The position numbers were made by a program, and so were the translations under genes. A stretch of DNA of 64,000 nt, from NCBI RefSeq assembly GCF_900635455.1, contig NZ_LR134116.1:930001-994000 (forward strand), written 5' to 3'. The notes beneath the pieces are model-generated. The model searched no databases, had not been told where the DNA came from, and saw nothing but the letters and a program-made list of their open reading frames with translations. Source of the DNA: Yersinia intermedia. Its GTDB lineage: Bacteria; Pseudomonadota; Gammaproteobacteria; Enterobacterales; Enterobacteriaceae. Below are positions 47,597 through 59,425 of the stretch, piece by piece. The stretch's first letter is position 1. Each line of letters begins with the position of its first letter.

Positions 47597-50500
47597 CATC
47601 AATGACTCCCCAGCGGCTAGAGCCGCTGACGCTCCCTTTATACGGTGAGAGGCTGATCGAAGCCTCTGCCGGTACTGGTAAGACATTTACCATTGGGGTT
47701 CTTTATCTGCGATTGCTGCTTGGTTTAGGCGCGCGCGCCGCGTTTAGTCGCCCGCTAATGGTAGACGAAATCCTGGTGGTGACCTTTACTGAGGCCGCAA
47801 CTGAAGAGTTGAGAGGGCGAATTCGCGACAATATCCATGGGTTGCGTATTGCTTGCGTGCGGGGAGTCAGCGATGACCTAATGCATAAGGCTTTATTAGC
47901 CGAAATTGGTGATCTGAACGAGGCCGCAGCACAGCTACTTGCTGCTGAGCGTCAGATGGATGAAGCTGCAATTTATACCATTCACGGCTTTTGTCAGAGA
48001 ATGCTGTCTAATAATGCTTTTGAATCTGGCATTTTGTTTGAACAAACATTGCTTCAGGATGAACAGCCCTTACGCAGACAGGCCTGTGCCGATTTTTGGC
48101 GGCGTCACTGCTATCCGCTCCCGTTGGCTGTGGCACGCGCAGTCAGCCAGGAATGGAGTGGGCCTGAGGCATTGCTCAAAGACCTTTCCACTTATTTGCA
48201 GGGGGAAACACCAAAATTTCGGCAAGCGCCTGGTGATGATGAAACGATACTCAGTCGGCATCAGCAAATAGTTGTGCAAATTGATGCTGTCAAAGCGCAG
48301 TGGCGTGCGGTGGCTCATGAGTTGGAAGCGTTGATTAGCGCATCAGGCGTTGATAAGCGTAGCTACAGCAGCCGATATTTACCTAACTGGCTAGAAAAGG
48401 TTGGGATATGGGCAGTGCAGGAGACCGGCGATTATCAGTTGCCTAAAGAGTTGGAAAAGTTTCGCCAATCGATACTATTTGAGAAAACCAAAAAAGGTGC
48501 GGCCCCACAACACTCGGTGTTCAGTGCAATAGACAGTATCTTCGAACAACCTTTGACGCTAAGAGATCTGATTTTAGCTCGCGCAATTAGCGAAATACGA
48601 ACATCTGTCCAGCAGGAGAAACGGCAGCGGGCGGAATTGGGCTTTGATGACTTGCTCAGTAAATTGGATGCAGCATTACAGCAGCCAGGTGGCGAGTTGT
48701 TAGCTCAATCTATTCGCACCCGTTATCCAGTAGCAATGATTGATGAGTTTCAGGATACCGATCCCCAGCAATACCGTATTTTCCACACGCTTTATGGTAA
48801 CCAAAGTGAGTGTGGTTTATTACTGATTGGTGACCCTAAACAGGCTATTTATGCCTTCCGTGGTGCAGATATTTTTACCTATATTCGCGCTCGCTCAGAA
48901 GTAAGTGCCCACTATACGCTAGAGACTAATTGGCGCTCCTCTTTCCCGATGGTTCAATCAGTAAACAGGCTTTTTAGTTCGGTTGAAGTTCCTTTTCTGT
49001 TTGAACAAATCCCCTTTATCAAGGTGGCGGCTGCTGAAAAAAATAGCCGTCTATCTTTTGAAATTAAAGGGAAAAAGCAGCCAGCTATCTCTTTTTGGCT
49101 GCAACCGGGGGAGGGGGTTGGGGTTAGTGAATACCAACAATTGATGGCCCGGCAGTGCGCCAGTCAAATCCGTGACTGGCTGGTGGATGGGCAGAAGGGG
49201 TTGGCGCAGTTAGTGACAACGGCAGGCTCCAGACCGGTTCAGGCATCTGATATTACTATTTTGGTTCGTAGCCGGGCAGAGGCTGCTTTGGTCCGCGATG
49301 CACTGAGTGCTCTGGCTATCCCATCGGTTTACTTGTCCAATCGCGACAGTGTGTTTGATACGGCGGAAGCCAAAGATCTATTGTGGTTATTGCAGGCTGT
49401 GCTGGCCCCAGAGCAGGAGAGAGCCTTACGCAGTGCGATGGCAACTGGGATGCTGGGATTGGATGCACAGATGTTGGATGCATTGAATCACGATGAGCGC
49501 GCCTGGGATACGCTGGTCGATGAATTCGATGGTTATCGTCAACATTGGCAGCGCCGTGGTGTGCTTCCTATGCTGCGGGAAATTATGGCACAGCGCCATT
49601 TAGCTGAAAACTTGCTGGCGACCCCTGGTGGAGAACGCCGGTTGACAGATTTGCTGCATTTGGGGGAGCTACTACAAGAGGCTGCATCACAACTTGATAG
49701 TGAGCACGCACTAATCCGTTGGCTGGCACAACAAATAGCGCAACCAAATCATCAGTCGGATAACCAGCAATTGCGTTTGGAAAGTGATCGCCATTTGGTT
49801 CAGGTGATTACAATTCATAAATCAAAAGGGTTGGAATATCCGTTGGTTTGGCTCCCTTTTGTCGGTAATTTCCGTCAGCAGCAGGACGTGCTATATCACG
49901 ATCGTCATAGCTTTGAGGCTCTGCTTGATCTGAATGCTGATGAAGAGAGCCAGTCTTTGGCGGAAGAAGAGCGGTTGGCAGAAGACTTACGGTTACTCTA
50001 CGTTGCTCTAACCCGTGCGGTTTATCATTGCAGTATCGGTATTGCACCACTGATTAAAGGCGGGCGGAAAAAACAGGGCGAAAGCGACATGCACCTTAGC
50101 GCTTTAGGTTATTTGGTTCAACATGGACAAGCTGGCGACGCGCAATATTTGGCTGATAAGTTGGCCGAGCTAACCGCTTCTTCTGGCGGTGACATTGCGG
50201 TCTTACTGGCGGAACGTCCTGATGCTACAGCTTGGCAGCCTCGGCCTGAAATTTTGCCAGAACTCGCCGCACGTCAGTTTAACCGACAAATGCATGACTT
50301 TTGGCGGGTTACCAGTTATTCCGGCCTACAGCAGCATGGTTCTAAATCGCAGGCTCTGAATATCCCTTTACAGGAGCTATTACCACGGTTAGATAGTGAT
50401 GCCGTCGGTGAACAAGCACCCATCGCCGCAGCCGATTTAACGCCCCATACCTTCCCCAGAGGGGCCGCACCGGGGACTTTTCTGCATGATTTACTTGAGC

Positions 50501-51210
50501 CATTAGATTTTAGCCAACCTATTGAACCGGACTGGCTAGCGGAGCAATTGCAGCAACAGGGTTTTGGCGAGCAATGGTCGCCAATGTTGTATCAATGGCT
50601 AAGTGACATTATGCATGTCCCCCTTAATGATACGGGCGTAACCTTGGCGGGATTGACGCCGGATAGCAAGCAGGCGGAACTACAGTTTTATTTGCCAATC
50701 GATACCTTGCTACGCGCTAATCAATTAGATGCCTTAATCAAGCATTATGACCCGCTCTCACGCCAGTGCCCGGTGCTAGATTTTCAGCAAGTCAGAGGGA
50801 TGCTTAAGGGCTTTATTGACTTGGTATTCTGCTGGCAGGGTAAATATTACTTACTAGATTACAAATCTAATTGGCTAGGGGAAGACAGCAGCGCTTATAC
50901 CGCACAATTGATGGCTCAAGCGATGGCTGAGCATCGTTATGATCTGCAATATCAGCTATATACCTTGGCTTTACATCGCTATTTACGTCATCGTTTAGGC
51001 AATTATGACTATCAACGTGACTTCGGTGGTGTCATTTATCTCTTCTTGCGTGGTGTCGATAAACAACATCCAGGTAACGGCATATTTAGTTGTCGTCCTG
51101 AACTGGGGCTGATTGAAGGAATGGATTGTTTATTCAGTGGCAATGAGGTTGTTCTACTTTCAGGTCACGAAAGTGGTACTGCTCAGGCAGATGAGGATTC
51201 ATCAAGATGA
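47593..51210 (+). CDS. recB: Exodeoxyribonuclease V beta subunit RecB
   Basis: A 1205-residue superfamily-1 3'-5' helicase and nuclease. Walker A is EASAGTGKT at 23-31; later motifs include [20 protein letters not shown] (Walker B), [51 protein letters not shown] and [13 protein letters not shown]. The C-terminal nuclease has [20 protein letters not shown] with the catalytic Asp and Lys. The start at 47593 (overlapping the ptrA stop) fits E. coli; an upstream ATG at 47530 lies inside ptrA. Confidence 0.98.
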   Translation: MTSMTPQRLEPLTLPLYGERLIEASAGTGKTFTIGVLYLRLLLGLGARAAFSRPLMVDEILVVTFTEAATEELRGRIRDNIHGLRIACVRGVSDDLMHKALLAEIGDLNEAAAQLLAAERQMDEAAIYTIHGFCQRMLSNNAFESGILFEQTLLQDEQPLRRQACADFWRRHCYPLPLAVARAVSQEWSGPEALLKDLSTYLQGETPKFRQAPGDDETILSRHQQIVVQIDAVKAQWRAVAHELEALISASGVDKRSYSSRYLPNWLEKVGIWAVQETGDYQLPKELEKFRQSILFEKTKKGAAPQHSVFSAIDSIFEQPLTLRDLILARAISEIRTSVQQEKRQRAELGFDDLLSKLDAALQQPGGELLAQSIRTRYPVAMIDEFQDTDPQQYRIFHTLYGNQSECGLLLIGDPKQAIYAFRGADIFTYIRARSEVSAHYTLETNWRSSFPMVQSVNRLFSSVEVPFLFEQIPFIKVAAAEKNSRLSFEIKGKKQPAISFWLQPGEGVGVSEYQQLMARQCASQIRDWLVDGQKGLAQLVTTAGSRPVQASDITILVRSRAEAALVRDALSALAIPSVYLSNRDSVFDTAEAKDLLWLLQAVLAPEQERALRSAMATGMLGLDAQMLDALNHDERAWDTLVDEFDGYRQHWQRRGVLPMLREIMAQRHLAENLLATPGGERRLTDLLHLGELLQEAASQLDSEHALIRWLAQQIAQPNHQSDNQQLRLESDRHLVQVITIHKSKGLEYPLVWLPFVGNFRQQQDVLYHDRHSFEALLDLNADEESQSLAEEERLAEDLRLLYVALTRAVYHCSIGIAPLIKGGRKKQGESDMHLSALGYLVQHGQAGDAQYLADKLAELTASSGGDIAVLLAERPDATAWQPRPEILPELAARQFNRQMHDFWRVTSYSGLQQHGSKSQALNIPLQELLPRLDSDAVGEQAPIAAADLTPHTFPRGAAPGTFLHDLLEPLDFSQPIEPDWLAEQLQQQGFGEQWSPMLYQWLSDIMHVPLNDTGVTLAGLTPDSKQAELQFYLPIDTLLRANQLDALIKHYDPLSRQCPVLDFQQVRGMLKGFIDLVFCWQGKYYLLDYKSNWLGEDSSAYTAQLMAQAMAEHRYDLQYQLYTLALHRYLRHRLGNYDYQRDFGGVIYLFLRGVDKQHPGNGIFSCRPELGLIEGMDCLFSGNEVVLLSGHESGTAQADEDSSR

Positions 51211-53090
51211 TGGCTCTACTGGACCAAGCGGTTCGTGACCACTTACTACGCCCTCTGGATGTTCAATTTTCTCGCATGATTGCAGGGGATGATGGCCCCA
51301 TGCTGCAATTGGCAGCGGCTATTCTCAGTGCCGAAGCGGGAGCCGGGCATGTGTGTCTGCCATTGAGCTATCTGCAACCAGAACAACTGTTTGGTGGGCG
51401 GCAGGCTGGATTATCTCAAACATTATGGCAGGCTGCTGGTGCTCCAGATCTGTCGCGTTGGATACAAGTATTAAATAATTCTCCGGCGGTCAGTGATGGC
51501 TCATTGCCAACGCCGTTGGTTTTGCAAAATGAACGATTGTATCTTCAACGGATGTGGCAGTACGAGGGGGATGTGGTGCGGTTTATTGCCAGTGACAATA
51601 CCGCTTTATTCGTTAATGAAGCCAGGGACGTTAACGAAAACCTGTTAACAGAGACACTGGACCGCCTATTTGGTCGGTCAGGCACGGAGATTGACTGGCA
51701 GAAAGTGGCCGCCGCAGTTGCTGCTACTCGCCGTATCTCGGTGATTTCCGGTGGGCCGGGAACAGGGAAAACCACCACAGTAGCCAAGCTATTAACTGCG
51801 CTGATACAGCTTAGCCCAGGGCAACGTTTACGTATCCAGCTTGCCGCCCCAACCGGTAAAGCTGCTGCGCGGCTGACTGAGTCATTGGGGAATGCCATCC
51901 GCCAGCTCACACTTACAGACGCCGAGCGCAAGTTATTGCCCGATCAAGCATCCACTCTGCATCGTTTGTTAGGCGCTCAACCAAACAGTCAACGTTTGCG
52001 TTATCACCGAGGTAATCCATTAAATCTTGATGTGCTGGTGGTAGATGAAGCGTCGATGGTGGATTTACCCATGATGGCGCGGCTAATTGCCGCTTTGCCC
52101 GCTAAAGCTCAAGTCATTTTCCTCGGGGACCGAGATCAATTGGCTTCGGTTGAGGCCGGGGCGGTATTGGGGGATATATGCCGCTTTGCTGAGTTGGGTT
52201 ATAGCAAGGCCCGTGCAGAACAGTTAGCGCGGCTGACAGGATGCACATTGGCCGGAAATATACCGATTGGAGCAGTACCGACGGATACGGTCAATGTACG
52301 TGATAGCCTGTGTTTATTGCGTAAGAGCTATCGGTTTGATGAGAAATCGGGCATCGGTCAGCTCGCTTTAGCGGTTAATGCAGGTAAGTATCGGGATGCA
52401 TTATCAGTATTTAAGGGTGCATATTCAGATGTTGAACATTTTTCTCTAACTGATTCGGATGACTACCAACGGTTGCTGGAGGATTGCGTTGCGGGCTATC
52501 AGCATTATCTCCAATTGGCAGCCACAGGTGCCCATGCTGCGGATGTGCTGGCAGCATTTGGTCGTTATCAATTGTTATGTGCATTGCGAAGTGGGCCATT
52601 TGGTGTCAGTGGATTGAATGAGCGGATTGAACAATTGTTGCATCACAAGAGGTTAATTGAGCGAGCCCCAGGCCCAACTGGGCGTTGGTATGCCGGTCGG
52701 CCAGTGATGATCGGGCTTAATGACAGTGCGTTAGGCCTCTTCAATGGTGATATTGGCATTGCTTTATATGACGGCGAGGGAGAACTACGGGTGCATTTCC
52801 AGTTACCGGATGGCAACATAAAATCGGTACAACCCAGCCGTCTTCCCAGTCATGAAACGGCTTATGCCATGACTGTTCATAAGTCTCAAGGATCAGAGTT
52901 TGAACATACCGCACTGGTATTACCAAATACCTTTATGCCGGTATTAACGCGTGAATTGGTTTATACCGCGATAACCCGCGCCCGCCAGCGTTTAACACTG
53001 TATTGCAGCGATACGGTGTTAAGCAATGCGATACGCACACCGACACTTCGTCTGAGTGGGTTAGTGGATCGTTTGAATGCGTTGACATGA
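51207..53090 (+). CDS. recD: Exodeoxyribonuclease V alpha subunit RecD
   Basis: A 627-residue superfamily-1 5'-3' helicase. Walker A is GGPGTGKTT at 182-190; also seen are [20 protein letters not shown] (Walker B), [19 protein letters not shown], and motif [22 protein letters not shown] with [13 protein letters not shown]. Two consecutive ATGs begin at 51207, overlapping the recB stop. Slightly longer than E. coli RecD (608). Confidence 0.98.
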   Translation: MMALLDQAVRDHLLRPLDVQFSRMIAGDDGPMLQLAAAILSAEAGAGHVCLPLSYLQPEQLFGGRQAGLSQTLWQAAGAPDLSRWIQVLNNSPAVSDGSLPTPLVLQNERLYLQRMWQYEGDVVRFIASDNTALFVNEARDVNENLLTETLDRLFGRSGTEIDWQKVAAAVAATRRISVISGGPGTGKTTTVAKLLTALIQLSPGQRLRIQLAAPTGKAAARLTESLGNAIRQLTLTDAERKLLPDQASTLHRLLGAQPNSQRLRYHRGNPLNLDVLVVDEASMVDLPMMARLIAALPAKAQVIFLGDRDQLASVEAGAVLGDICRFAELGYSKARAEQLARLTGCTLAGNIPIGAVPTDTVNVRDSLCLLRKSYRFDEKSGIGQLALAVNAGKYRDALSVFKGAYSDVEHFSLTDSDDYQRLLEDCVAGYQHYLQLAATGAHAADVLAAFGRYQLLCALRSGPFGVSGLNERIEQLLHHKRLIERAPGPTGRWYAGRPVMIGLNDSALGLFNGDIGIALYDGEGELRVHFQLPDGNIKSVQPSRLPSHETAYAMTVHKSQGSEFEHTALVLPNTFMPVLTRELVYTAITRARQRLTLYCSDTVLSNAIRTPTLRLSGLVDRLNALT

Positions 53091-53273
53091 GTTTACGCTT
53101 GCTGCGTGGCGCCACAAAGAGTGAGTTATGCAGACCATTAATTGGTCTGGCAAGGGGGCCGCGGCTTGCGACCTCCCTGTAATGCTCATTATGTGGGGAA
53201 TAAATTAAATAAGTTCTGATAGATAATTAGGCTCAATATCTACAATCAATACATACAGCGACAGTCGGTACAG

Positions 53274-54599
53274 CTACAAATCAGCCAGCAGGATCTTTGA
53301 GCGCCGTTGATAGTTATACAGTTCCTGCTTCTGAATCGGTAAAACCTCTACTTCGGCAGGTGTAAAACCGCGCTCTTGGAACCAGTGAATACTGCGTGTA
53401 GTCAGTACAAACAGCTTTTTAAGCCCCATCTGCCGAGCTTGGTCAGCAACGCGCTTTAGTAGCATTTCCCCCCGTGAAGAACTGCGATAATCAGGATGTA
53501 CCGCCACGCAGGCCATCTCACCTATTTGTTCTTCAGGAAACGGATAGAGCGCTGCACAGGCAATCGTCAAATTATCCCGTTCAATAATCGTGAACTTGTC
53601 GATTTCCATTTCAAGCTGTTCCCGTGAACGACGCACCAGAATGCCTTGCTGTTCCAGTGGGCGAATCAATTCAAGTATGCCACCAATATCATTGATGGTA
53701 GCGCGGCGCACTTGCTCAGCACTTTCCATAACGATCTGGGTACCGATACCATCACGGGAGAATAGCTCTTGTACCAGTGCGCCATCCTCCTGATAGCTCA
53801 GTAAATGGCTCCGGCGTACACCGCTGCGGCAAGCTTTCACCGCGCCACGCAGAAAACGCACTGTACCGGAGTTGTAATCACCCTCTTGTTCCAGATCTTC
53901 AATTCGTTTTTGAGCATCATTCGGGAACAGCTCAGAGATAATATTACCTTCACTGTCAGTCACCCCTTGGGATGAGCAGAAACCGATCATCTTTTCTGCT
54001 TTTAATTTGATAGCTAACTGTGTGGCAACTTCTTCAGACGTGAGGTTAAAACTCTCACCGGTCACCGATACTGCAACCGGGCCTAATAACACGATTGCGC
54101 CATTATCTAATTGACGGTGAATTGCCTCTTCATCGATACGACGAATACGCCCGCTATGACAATAATCCACACCATCATCCACACCCAGCGGCTGAGCAAT
54201 AATGAAGTTGCCACTGACTACATTAATATGCGCACCTTGTAACGGGGTATTATTGAGACTCATTGATAATCTTGCAGTGATATCCAACTGCAATAGGCCA
54301 GCCGCTTGCTTCACCATTTCCAGCGTTCGAGCATCCGTTACCCTGGTATGTTTGTGATAAATAGGTTCGTAATGATGCTGTGCCAAATTGCTGTCGATCT
54401 GTGGGCGCGCACCGTATACCACGACCAACCTGATCCCGAGGCTATGCAACAAACCTATATCGTTAACGATATTAGCGAAGTTCTCATGCTCAATCGCCTC
54501 GCCACCCAACATGACAACGAATGTCTTGCCACGGTGCGCGTTGATATAGGGAACTGAGTGGCGAAATCCCTGGACCAGTTCAGTACTACGTTCCTTCAC
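53274..54599 (-). CDS. argA: N-acetylglutamate synthase ArgA
   Basis: A 441-residue enzyme that acetylates glutamate, the first step of arginine synthesis. The N-terminal amino-acid-kinase-like domain (1-about 285; [45 protein letters not shown]) binds arginine for feedback inhibition; the C-terminal GNAT domain has [20 protein letters not shown] and [14 protein letters not shown]. Tandem ARG boxes sit upstream. Convergent with recD. Confidence 0.98.
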   Translation of the reverse strand: MKERSTELVQGFRHSVPYINAHRGKTFVVMLGGEAIEHENFANIVNDIGLLHSLGIRLVVVYGARPQIDSNLAQHHYEPIYHKHTRVTDARTLEMVKQAAGLLQLDITARLSMSLNNTPLQGAHINVVSGNFIIAQPLGVDDGVDYCHSGRIRRIDEEAIHRQLDNGAIVLLGPVAVSVTGESFNLTSEEVATQLAIKLKAEKMIGFCSSQGVTDSEGNIISELFPNDAQKRIEDLEQEGDYNSGTVRFLRGAVKACRSGVRRSHLLSYQEDGALVQELFSRDGIGTQIVMESAEQVRRATINDIGGILELIRPLEQQGILVRRSREQLEMEIDKFTIIERDNLTIACAALYPFPEEQIGEMACVAVHPDYRSSSRGEMLLKRVADQARQMGLKKLFVLTTRSIHWFQERGFTPAEVEVLPIQKQELYNYQRRSKILLADL

Positions 54600-54610
54600 G
54601 GCAGACCCTC

Positions 54611-54648
54611 TTTGAATTTTTATTCGATATTTTTGTATTTTTATTCTT
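54611..54648 (-). promoter_or_regulatory. Tandem ARG boxes upstream of argA
   Basis: TGAATTTTTATTCG (54613-54626) matches the ArgR box core TGAATWWWWATTCA with one mismatch. A weaker second box (TGTATTTTTATTC, 54634-54646) starts exactly 21 bases later, the usual spacing of paired ARG boxes (18 bp + 3 bp). They lie just upstream of the argA start, so ArgR-arginine repression is expected. Confidence 0.8.
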
Positions 54649-54834
54649 TTTTGACCAAGATGGCAAGCACCAAATCACTATCAAATGCATATCTATGGTG
54701 TATCTGTATTAATAAATTGAATAACATAAAAAATGTTTTTCTAATGACAGCGTGGGATTGATTCGTTAAAGTTTTTGCACATAATTTTTTTTGTGCGTTT
54801 TTTATTCATATTTTGGTAGTTACTTTGGAGTTAC

Positions 54835-56085
54835 ATGGCAGATTCAAATCATAATCCTGGGCGTCGCCGTCTCTTGCAAGGTGCTGCTAGTGCCTGGATG
54901 CTGAGTGTCAGCCGAGTTGGATTTGCTGCTTCCTCACAAATTATTGCAGTCCGGGTTTGGCCCTCGTCAACCTATACCCGGGTCACGTTGGAGTCCAATA
55001 CTCCGCTGAAGTATCGCCAATTCGCCCTTACCAATCCTGATCGTATTGTGGTTGATATTGAAGGTGTCCATTTAAATAGCGTCCTGAAACAGATAACTAA
55101 TCAGGTTCAGTCTGGTGATCCTTATCTGAAGCAGGTCCGAGTAGGGCAGTTTGATAAAAATACTGTCCGGTTGGTTTTGGAGCTGAAGCAGAGCATCAGC
55201 CCCCAGTTATTTACTCTAAAGCCCTTTGCTGAATTTCGAAATCGTTTAGTGGTGGATTTATATCCCACTCAAGGCAGCACCTCCGCTGAGGACGACCCAT
55301 TATTGGCATTATTGGAAGATTATAATAAAGGCGACGTGGAGCGTAATTTACCCGCAGAGACACCAAAAGCAGGTAAAGCAGGGCGTGATAGGCCGATAGT
55401 TATCATGCTGGACCCGGGTCATGGCGGGGAAGATCCCGGTGCTATTGGTCGAAATAAAACCCGTGAAAAAGACATCGTGCTACAAATTGCCCGTCGGTTA
55501 CGGGCGTTGATTCAGAAAGAATCCAATATGCGGGTATTTATGACCCGTAATGAAGATGTCTTTATCCCATTGAAAGTACGGGTGGCGAAGGCCCGTAAAT
55601 TGCGAGCAGATTTATTTATTTCAATTCATGCGGATGCATTTACCAGTCAGGCAGCCAGAGGTTCCTCAGTTTTTGCGCTATCAACCAAGGGTGCAACCAG
55701 TACCGCCGCGCGTTTCCTGGCCCAGACACAGAATGAGGCCGACCAGATTGGTGGTGTCAGCAAGAGTGGTGATCGCTATCTGGACCATACCATGATTGAT
55801 TTGCTACAAACGGCGACAATCAATGACAGCCTGAAGTTTGGCAAAGAAGTGCTGAATCGTATGGGGAAAGTTAATAAGCTGCATAAGAACCGTGTCGATC
55901 AGGCGGGGTTCGCCGTATTGAAAGCACCGGATATTCCTTCAATTCTGGTTGAAACCGCGTTTATCAGTAATCTGGAAGAGGAGCGCAAGTTACGTACCAG
56001 CCATTTTCAGCAGCAAGTTGCAGAATCTATTTTTGCTGGCATCAAAGCATATTTTGCTAATGGTGGAGCGATGGCACGGTTGTAA
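54835..56085 (+). CDS. amiC: N-acetylmuramoyl-L-alanine amidase AmiC
   Basis: A 416-residue periplasmic zinc amidase that cleaves septal peptidoglycan. Seen: a Tat signal ([16 protein letters not shown]), an AMIN targeting domain (about 35-155; [19 protein letters not shown]) and the Amidase_3 catalytic domain with [25 protein letters not shown] and [10 protein letters not shown] giving zinc and catalytic residues. In E. coli AmiC is recruited by NlpD/EnvC at division. AGTTAC-type weak ribosome binding site; ATG at 54835. Confidence 0.97.
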   Translation: MADSNHNPGRRRLLQGAASAWMLSVSRVGFAASSQIIAVRVWPSSTYTRVTLESNTPLKYRQFALTNPDRIVVDIEGVHLNSVLKQITNQVQSGDPYLKQVRVGQFDKNTVRLVLELKQSISPQLFTLKPFAEFRNRLVVDLYPTQGSTSAEDDPLLALLEDYNKGDVERNLPAETPKAGKAGRDRPIVIMLDPGHGGEDPGAIGRNKTREKDIVLQIARRLRALIQKESNMRVFMTRNEDVFIPLKVRVAKARKLRADLFISIHADAFTSQAARGSSVFALSTKGATSTAARFLAQTQNEADQIGGVSKSGDRYLDHTMIDLLQTATINDSLKFGKEVLNRMGKVNKLHKNRVDQAGFAVLKAPDIPSILVETAFISNLEEERKLRTSHFQQQVAESIFAGIKAYFANGGAMARL

Positions 56086-56159
56086 TTGGGCGTGGTATAG
56101 ATAGGGGCGGGGGCAGTATAGCCCTTGCTCAAGGCCATTTTTTATTGAACGGTAGAAAC

Positions 56160-56181
56160 AAAAAAACACCCTTAAGGGTGT
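56160..56181 (-). terminator. Intrinsic terminator of the tRNA operon
   Basis: ACACCCTTAAGGGTGT (56166-56181) is a perfect palindromic hairpin. On the minus strand it is followed by a run of seven T (A at 56160-56166 on the plus strand, partly shared with the stem). It lies 30 bases after the last tRNA gene. Confidence 0.8.
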
Positions 56182-56210
56182 CTGATGTTGATATGAAAAT
56201 GATTAAGAAT

Positions 56211-56287
<77 letters not shown>

Positions 56288-56344
56288 TCCGTCTTAATTC
56301 TATTTTCTATCTTACTATTGCTTTTTATTACTTAACAGTGTAAT

Positions 56345-56421
<77 letters not shown>

Positions 56422-56528
56422 TCCGTCACTACACTCTTTATTTACTTCCAACTGCTATTCTTACTTAATTCGTCTTAACTTTCAAGACTATCGAACGACA
56501 TTTGATACTGCTGGTAGACAGTATCGGT

Positions 56529-56605
<77 letters not shown>

Positions 56606-56618
56606 TCCGATTGAGCGC

Positions 56619-56646
56619 ACTATACTCTGGATGAGATCTGTTGCAA
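56619..56646 (-). promoter_or_regulatory. Promoter of the initiator tRNA cluster
   Basis: On the minus strand, TTGCAA (56641-56646) and TATAGT (56619-56624) are separated by 16 bases, followed by the GC-rich discriminator GCGCTC, the typical stringently controlled tRNA promoter layout. The first tRNA starts about 13 bases after the -10 hexamer. Confidence 0.8.
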
Positions 56647-56818
56647 GTAGTTTTGCCACTTAATTAGGGTAAATAGGTTTTTTCGATTAATTTATCAACT
56701 ATCTGTTTTCTTTTTCCCCATAACGGGGCAGGGGATTTTTTTCCACCTGCTGATTCCTTTATCTATAGGCGTTTGTTATCGTTCGCGGGTAGATAAAATG
56801 AGTAAGAGAAGGCGTGAA

Positions 56819-57991
56819 ATGACAAGTCGTTGGGGCAAATACCTACTAAGTGGAATAATGATCGCTGTTCTGGCGGGGTGCCAATCGCGGCCAACCGATC
56901 GTGGGCAGCAATATAAGGATGGGCGTCTGGAGCAATCACTGGAACTGGTGAATGAACCAAACGCGACAGGTAAGCCAGTTAACGCAAAAGATTTCTCTGA
57001 TCAGGTGAAAGTGATTAATCAATCCTCACCGGGTCTCTATAACCGCAATAGTAATACATTCAATGCGGTAGAAAACTGGATGTTGGCAGGGGCCGATACC
57101 AGTAAGTTAAGTTTGTTTGGTTTGAATGCCTATCAGATGGAAGGCGTAGATAATTTCGGTAACGTACAATTTACGGGCTACTACACTCCAGTGCTCCAGG
57201 CCCGCTATACGCCACAAGGTGAATTCCGCCACCCACTTTATCGGATGCCTGCTAAAGGAAAGCGCCGTTTACCTGATCGCGCTGCTATATATGCAGGAGC
57301 ATTGGATAACCGTAATTTAGTTATCGCCTATACCAACTCGCTGGTAGATAACTTTATGATGGAAGTGCAGGGCAGCGGCTATGTTGATTATGGCGATGGG
57401 CGACCACTGACCTTCTTCGGCTATGCAGGTAAGAATGGTCATGCTTACCGCAGTATTGGCAAAGTGCTGATTGATCGTGGTGAAGTAGCGAAAGCAGACA
57501 TGTCGATGCAAGCCATCCGCCACTGGGCTGAAACTCATAGTGAAGCTGAGGTCAGAGAGCTTTTTGAGCAGAATCCGTCCTTTGTGTTCTTTAAACCAGA
57601 AATGTACGCGCCAGTGAAAGGGGCCAGTGCGGTTCCCTTGATTGCCAAAGCGTCAGTTGCGTCTGATCGTTCCTTGATTCCACCAGGCACCACATTATTA
57701 GCTGAAGTGCCTTTGCTGGATAATCAGGGGAAATTCACCGGTCAATATCAGATGCGCTTGATGGTGGCATTGGATGTTGGTGGTGCAATTAAAGGTCAGC
57801 ATTTTGATATCTATCAGGGCATTGGCCATGAAGCTGGGCAGGCTGCTGGGTTCTACAATCATTATGGTCGGGTTTGGGTACTGAAAAATGCCCAAAGTAG
57901 CGGGCCGCTGGTTACCGCTTATCAAGGTAATAAAACAGTAGCGTCAGCCGGTAATGGTTCATCATTATTGGTGAGTAATAAGGGTCAGTAA
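56819..57991 (+). CDS. mltA: Membrane-bound lytic murein transglycosylase A
   Basis: A 390-residue outer-membrane lipoprotein that cleaves glycan strands to 1,6-anhydro-muropeptides. Seen: signal peptide with lipobox VLAGC (Cys21), FTGYYTPVLQARY, VQGSGYVDYGDGR, SMQAIRHWAETHSEAE and the 3D-type catalytic region LMVALDVGGAIKGQHFDIYQ with the catalytic Asp. The start at 56819 has GAGAAGG upstream and gives the E. coli-like N-terminus; ATG 56798 adds seven residues. Confidence 0.96.
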   Translation: MTSRWGKYLLSGIMIAVLAGCQSRPTDRGQQYKDGRLEQSLELVNEPNATGKPVNAKDFSDQVKVINQSSPGLYNRNSNTFNAVENWMLAGADTSKLSLFGLNAYQMEGVDNFGNVQFTGYYTPVLQARYTPQGEFRHPLYRMPAKGKRRLPDRAAIYAGALDNRNLVIAYTNSLVDNFMMEVQGSGYVDYGDGRPLTFFGYAGKNGHAYRSIGKVLIDRGEVAKADMSMQAIRHWAETHSEAEVRELFEQNPSFVFFKPEMYAPVKGASAVPLIAKASVASDRSLIPPGTTLLAEVPLLDNQGKFTGQYQMRLMVALDVGGAIKGQHFDIYQGIGHEAGQAAGFYNHYGRVWVLKNAQSSGPLVTAYQGNKTVASAGNGSSLLVSNKGQ

Positions 57992-58044
57992 TCTTCCTTA
58001 TTACCTGCAATTGCCGGTATACGCTAGGTTTCACTCTTTATCAG

Positions 58045-58064
58045 GCGGCCAATTGGCCGCTTTT
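58045..58064 (+). terminator. Intrinsic terminator after mltA
   Basis: GCGGCC, loop AATT, GGCCGC (58045-58060), then TTTT. It lies 53 bases after the mltA stop codon. Confidence 0.75.
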
Positions 58065-58121
58065 GTCTTCATATAATCGATATTATTAACGTCATTTCGA
58101 AGCAATTAAGGTAATACATTG

Positions 58122-58931
58122 ATGAACACAGCCTTTTCCGAAGCTTACCAACAGCGGTTTGGTGGCATAGCACGTCTATATGGCCAACAGGCGTTGGAAC
58201 TGTTTTCGCAGGCTCATGTCTGTGTCATTGGTATCGGCGGTGTCGGCTCATGGGCGGCGGAAGCGCTGGCACGCACTGGTATCGGTGCGATTACGTTGAT
58301 TGATATGGATGATGTTTGTGTTACCAATACCAATCGCCAGATCCATGCCTTACGGCACAAGGTCGGGCAAGCTAAAACGGAAGTGATGGCGGAACGTATT
58401 TTGGCTATCAATCCTGAATGTCGCGTGACGTGTATTGATGATTTTATTACTGCGGATAATGTTGCGGAGCTTTTAAATAACAATTTCAGCTATGTCATTG
58501 ATGCAATTGATAGTGTGCGCCCTAAGGCTGCACTACTGTCCTATTGTCGCCGCTATAAAATCCCCGTCGTCACCACCGGTGGTGCAGGTGGGCAGATCGA
58601 TCCAACACGTATTGAGGTCGTTGATCTGGCAAAAACCATTCAGGATCCGCTGGCGGCCAAGTTACGTGAAAGGTTGAAAAGTGATTTTAATGTGGTGAAA
58701 AACAGTAAAGGTAAGCTGGGGATTGACTGTGTTTTTTCCAGCGAACCATTGGTTTATCCGCAGGTTGATGGATCGGTCTGTGCCTCGCGCAGTACGGCAG
58801 AAGGGCCAAAAAAAATGGATTGTACTTCAGGCTTTGGCTCGGCAACCATGGTTACCGCTACATTTGGTTTTGTCGCGGTGTCCCATGCATTGAAGAAAAT
58901 GATGGCGAAAGCTGCCCGTCAGGCGAAATAA
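58122..58931 (+). CDS. tcdA: tRNA threonylcarbamoyladenosine dehydratase TcdA (CsdL)
   Basis: A 269-residue E1-like ATP-dependent enzyme that cyclises t6A37 to ct6A in ANN-decoding tRNAs. Seen: RFGGIARLYGQQALELF, the ATP loop VIGIGGVGSWAAEALARTGI, DMDDVCVTNTNRQIHAL, TTGGAGGQIDPTRIEV and DCVFSSEPLVYPQ. Near identical to E. coli TcdA along its length. The ATG at 58122 is preferred over a TTG three bases earlier. Convergent with csdE, with which it works functionally (CsdA-CsdE-TcdA sulfur relay). Confidence 0.97.
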   Translation: MNTAFSEAYQQRFGGIARLYGQQALELFSQAHVCVIGIGGVGSWAAEALARTGIGAITLIDMDDVCVTNTNRQIHALRHKVGQAKTEVMAERILAINPECRVTCIDDFITADNVAELLNNNFSYVIDAIDSVRPKAALLSYCRRYKIPVVTTGGAGGQIDPTRIEVVDLAKTIQDPLAAKLRERLKSDFNVVKNSKGKLGIDCVFSSEPLVYPQVDGSVCASRSTAEGPKKMDCTSGFGSATMVTATFGFVAVSHALKKMMAKAARQAK

Positions 58932-58934
58932 CGC

Positions 58935-59375
58935 TTACGCTACATATTGGGCTGCGATAGCTTTCACGCCTTGCGCCAGCGCCTGTAAACCACTGGCGCG
59001 TGAGGTGCTTAGCTGCTGGCGTAGCCCTAACTGCTCAAACAGCGCCAATGGGTCTTCTGCTAATACCTGTTGTGGGGTTTTACCTTCCACCGCAGTCAGA
59101 ATAACGGCCAGTAACCCACGAACAATGCGGCCTTCACTGTCACCATAAAAGTGTAAACTGCCATCTGGCAGGCGCTGATGCCCCAGCCAAACTCGATTTT
59201 CACATCCTGTTAGCTCCAGTTCATTCTGTTTTAGTGGTTCCGGTAATGACGGGAGCTGTTTTGCCAGCAAAATCAACTGACGATAACGATCTTCCCACTG
59301 TTTATGAACGCTGAATGTCTCCAGCAGGTTAGTGGCGGTAATATCGTGACCAAAAGGGTGTGGGGCAATCATCAT
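58935..59375 (-). CDS. csdE: Sulfur acceptor protein CsdE
   Basis: A 146-residue SufE-family protein that accepts persulfide sulfur from CsdA. The acceptor cysteine is C58 in [14 protein letters not shown]. Also seen: [16 protein letters not shown] and [20 protein letters not shown]. It is 50 bases from csdA on the same strand. Confidence 0.95.
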   Translation of the reverse strand: MMIAPHPFGHDITATNLLETFSVHKQWEDRYRQLILLAKQLPSLPEPLKQNELELTGCENRVWLGHQRLPDGSLHFYGDSEGRIVRGLLAVILTAVEGKTPQQVLAEDPLALFEQLGLRQQLSTSRASGLQALAQGVKAIAAQYVA

Positions 59376-59425
59376 CTTCTCAATTAGACCGGCAGTAATT
59401 GGGCGAAATTATCATTTGTTAGTCC

